Source: Treponema sp.
Lineage (GTDB): Bacteria > Spirochaetota > Spirochaetia > Treponematales > Breznakiellaceae
DNA: 32,914 bases
Assembly (NCBI GenBank): GCA_009782955.1
Contig: WRIB01000033.1
Span: 1 to 32,914 of the forward strand
Direction of reading: 5' to 3'
Shown here: in pieces, positions 32,515 to 32,914 of the stretch
Numbering within the stretch: position 1 is the first letter of the stretch
How the letters are laid out: every line of letters begins with the position of its first letter
Translations under genes and position numbers: made by a program
The notes under the pieces: generated by a model
Databases searched by the model: none
What the model was told of the DNA's origin: nothing
The model's input: the letters and a program-made list of their open reading frames with translations, nothing else

Positions 32515-32914
<400 letters not shown>

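Overview
The window looks like a chromosomal segment of a spirochaete, most likely a host-associated Treponema. The reasons are the 907-residue GreA-type protein with a long helical-repeat front end (an architecture known from spirochaetes), the many lipoproteins with short spirochaete-style lipoboxes, the diderm envelope genes (TolC, RND pumps, a beta-barrel) and the rRNA sequence. The genus is an inference; no alignment was run. Nearly all genes lie on the minus strand. The three plus-strand genes are a secreted protein (157-1803), a methyltransferase (19355-19954) and a YhhN membrane protein (21694-22335).

Left end (1-2400): a large secreted protein of unknown function ends in a perfect 11-bp hairpin terminator. 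Convergent to it is a MazF/PemK-type toxin-antitoxin locus whose toxin frame is interrupted by one in-frame TAA. The missing MazF C-terminus is still readable beyond that stop and runs into the neighbour's terminator.

Centre left (2556-18273): a single-domain malic enzyme lies downstream of a tightly packed minus-strand gene cluster. Read in transcription order the cluster holds a lipoprotein with helical repeats, a TPR lipoprotein, a small lipoprotein, a TolC-like outer-membrane factor, an RND adaptor lipoprotein, two paralogous lipoproteins of Ig-like (Big_5/SbsA type) repeats, and two tandem RND inner-membrane pumps. Junctions overlap by 4-20 bases or are separated by no more than 20 bases, so this reads as one operon for a tripartite efflux/export machine. 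Five extra envelope lipoproteins are built into it, and the pump may be heteromeric.

Centre (18415-22335): a NodB-type deacetylase lipoprotein with an altered metal ligand, an AT-rich SAM methyltransferase that looks foreign in composition, a tyrosine phenol-lyase/tryptophanase-family PLP enzyme with unusual active-site substitutions, and a YhhN/TMEM86-type membrane protein.

Right half (22424-32137): a membrane-spanning von Willebrand A protein with a Ser/Gly-rich linker lies 23 bases downstream of the giant GreA gene. Then come a TPR protein, a predicted beta-barrel overlapping a DHH phosphoesterase, two lipoproteins and a small conserved-looking protein. The window ends with 5S rRNA and the 3' part of 23S rRNA, both on the minus strand.

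Across the window, three genes without a Shine-Dalgarno (malic enzyme, antitoxin, YhhN) have a -10-like hexamer exactly six bases before the start codon, suggesting leaderless transcripts. A roughly 21-base sequence with the core TGGAACAGCCTCAATTA recurs in four gene-boundary positions. No gene-free stretch exceeds 300 bases, and no tRNA, insertion sequence or CRISPR array was seen.
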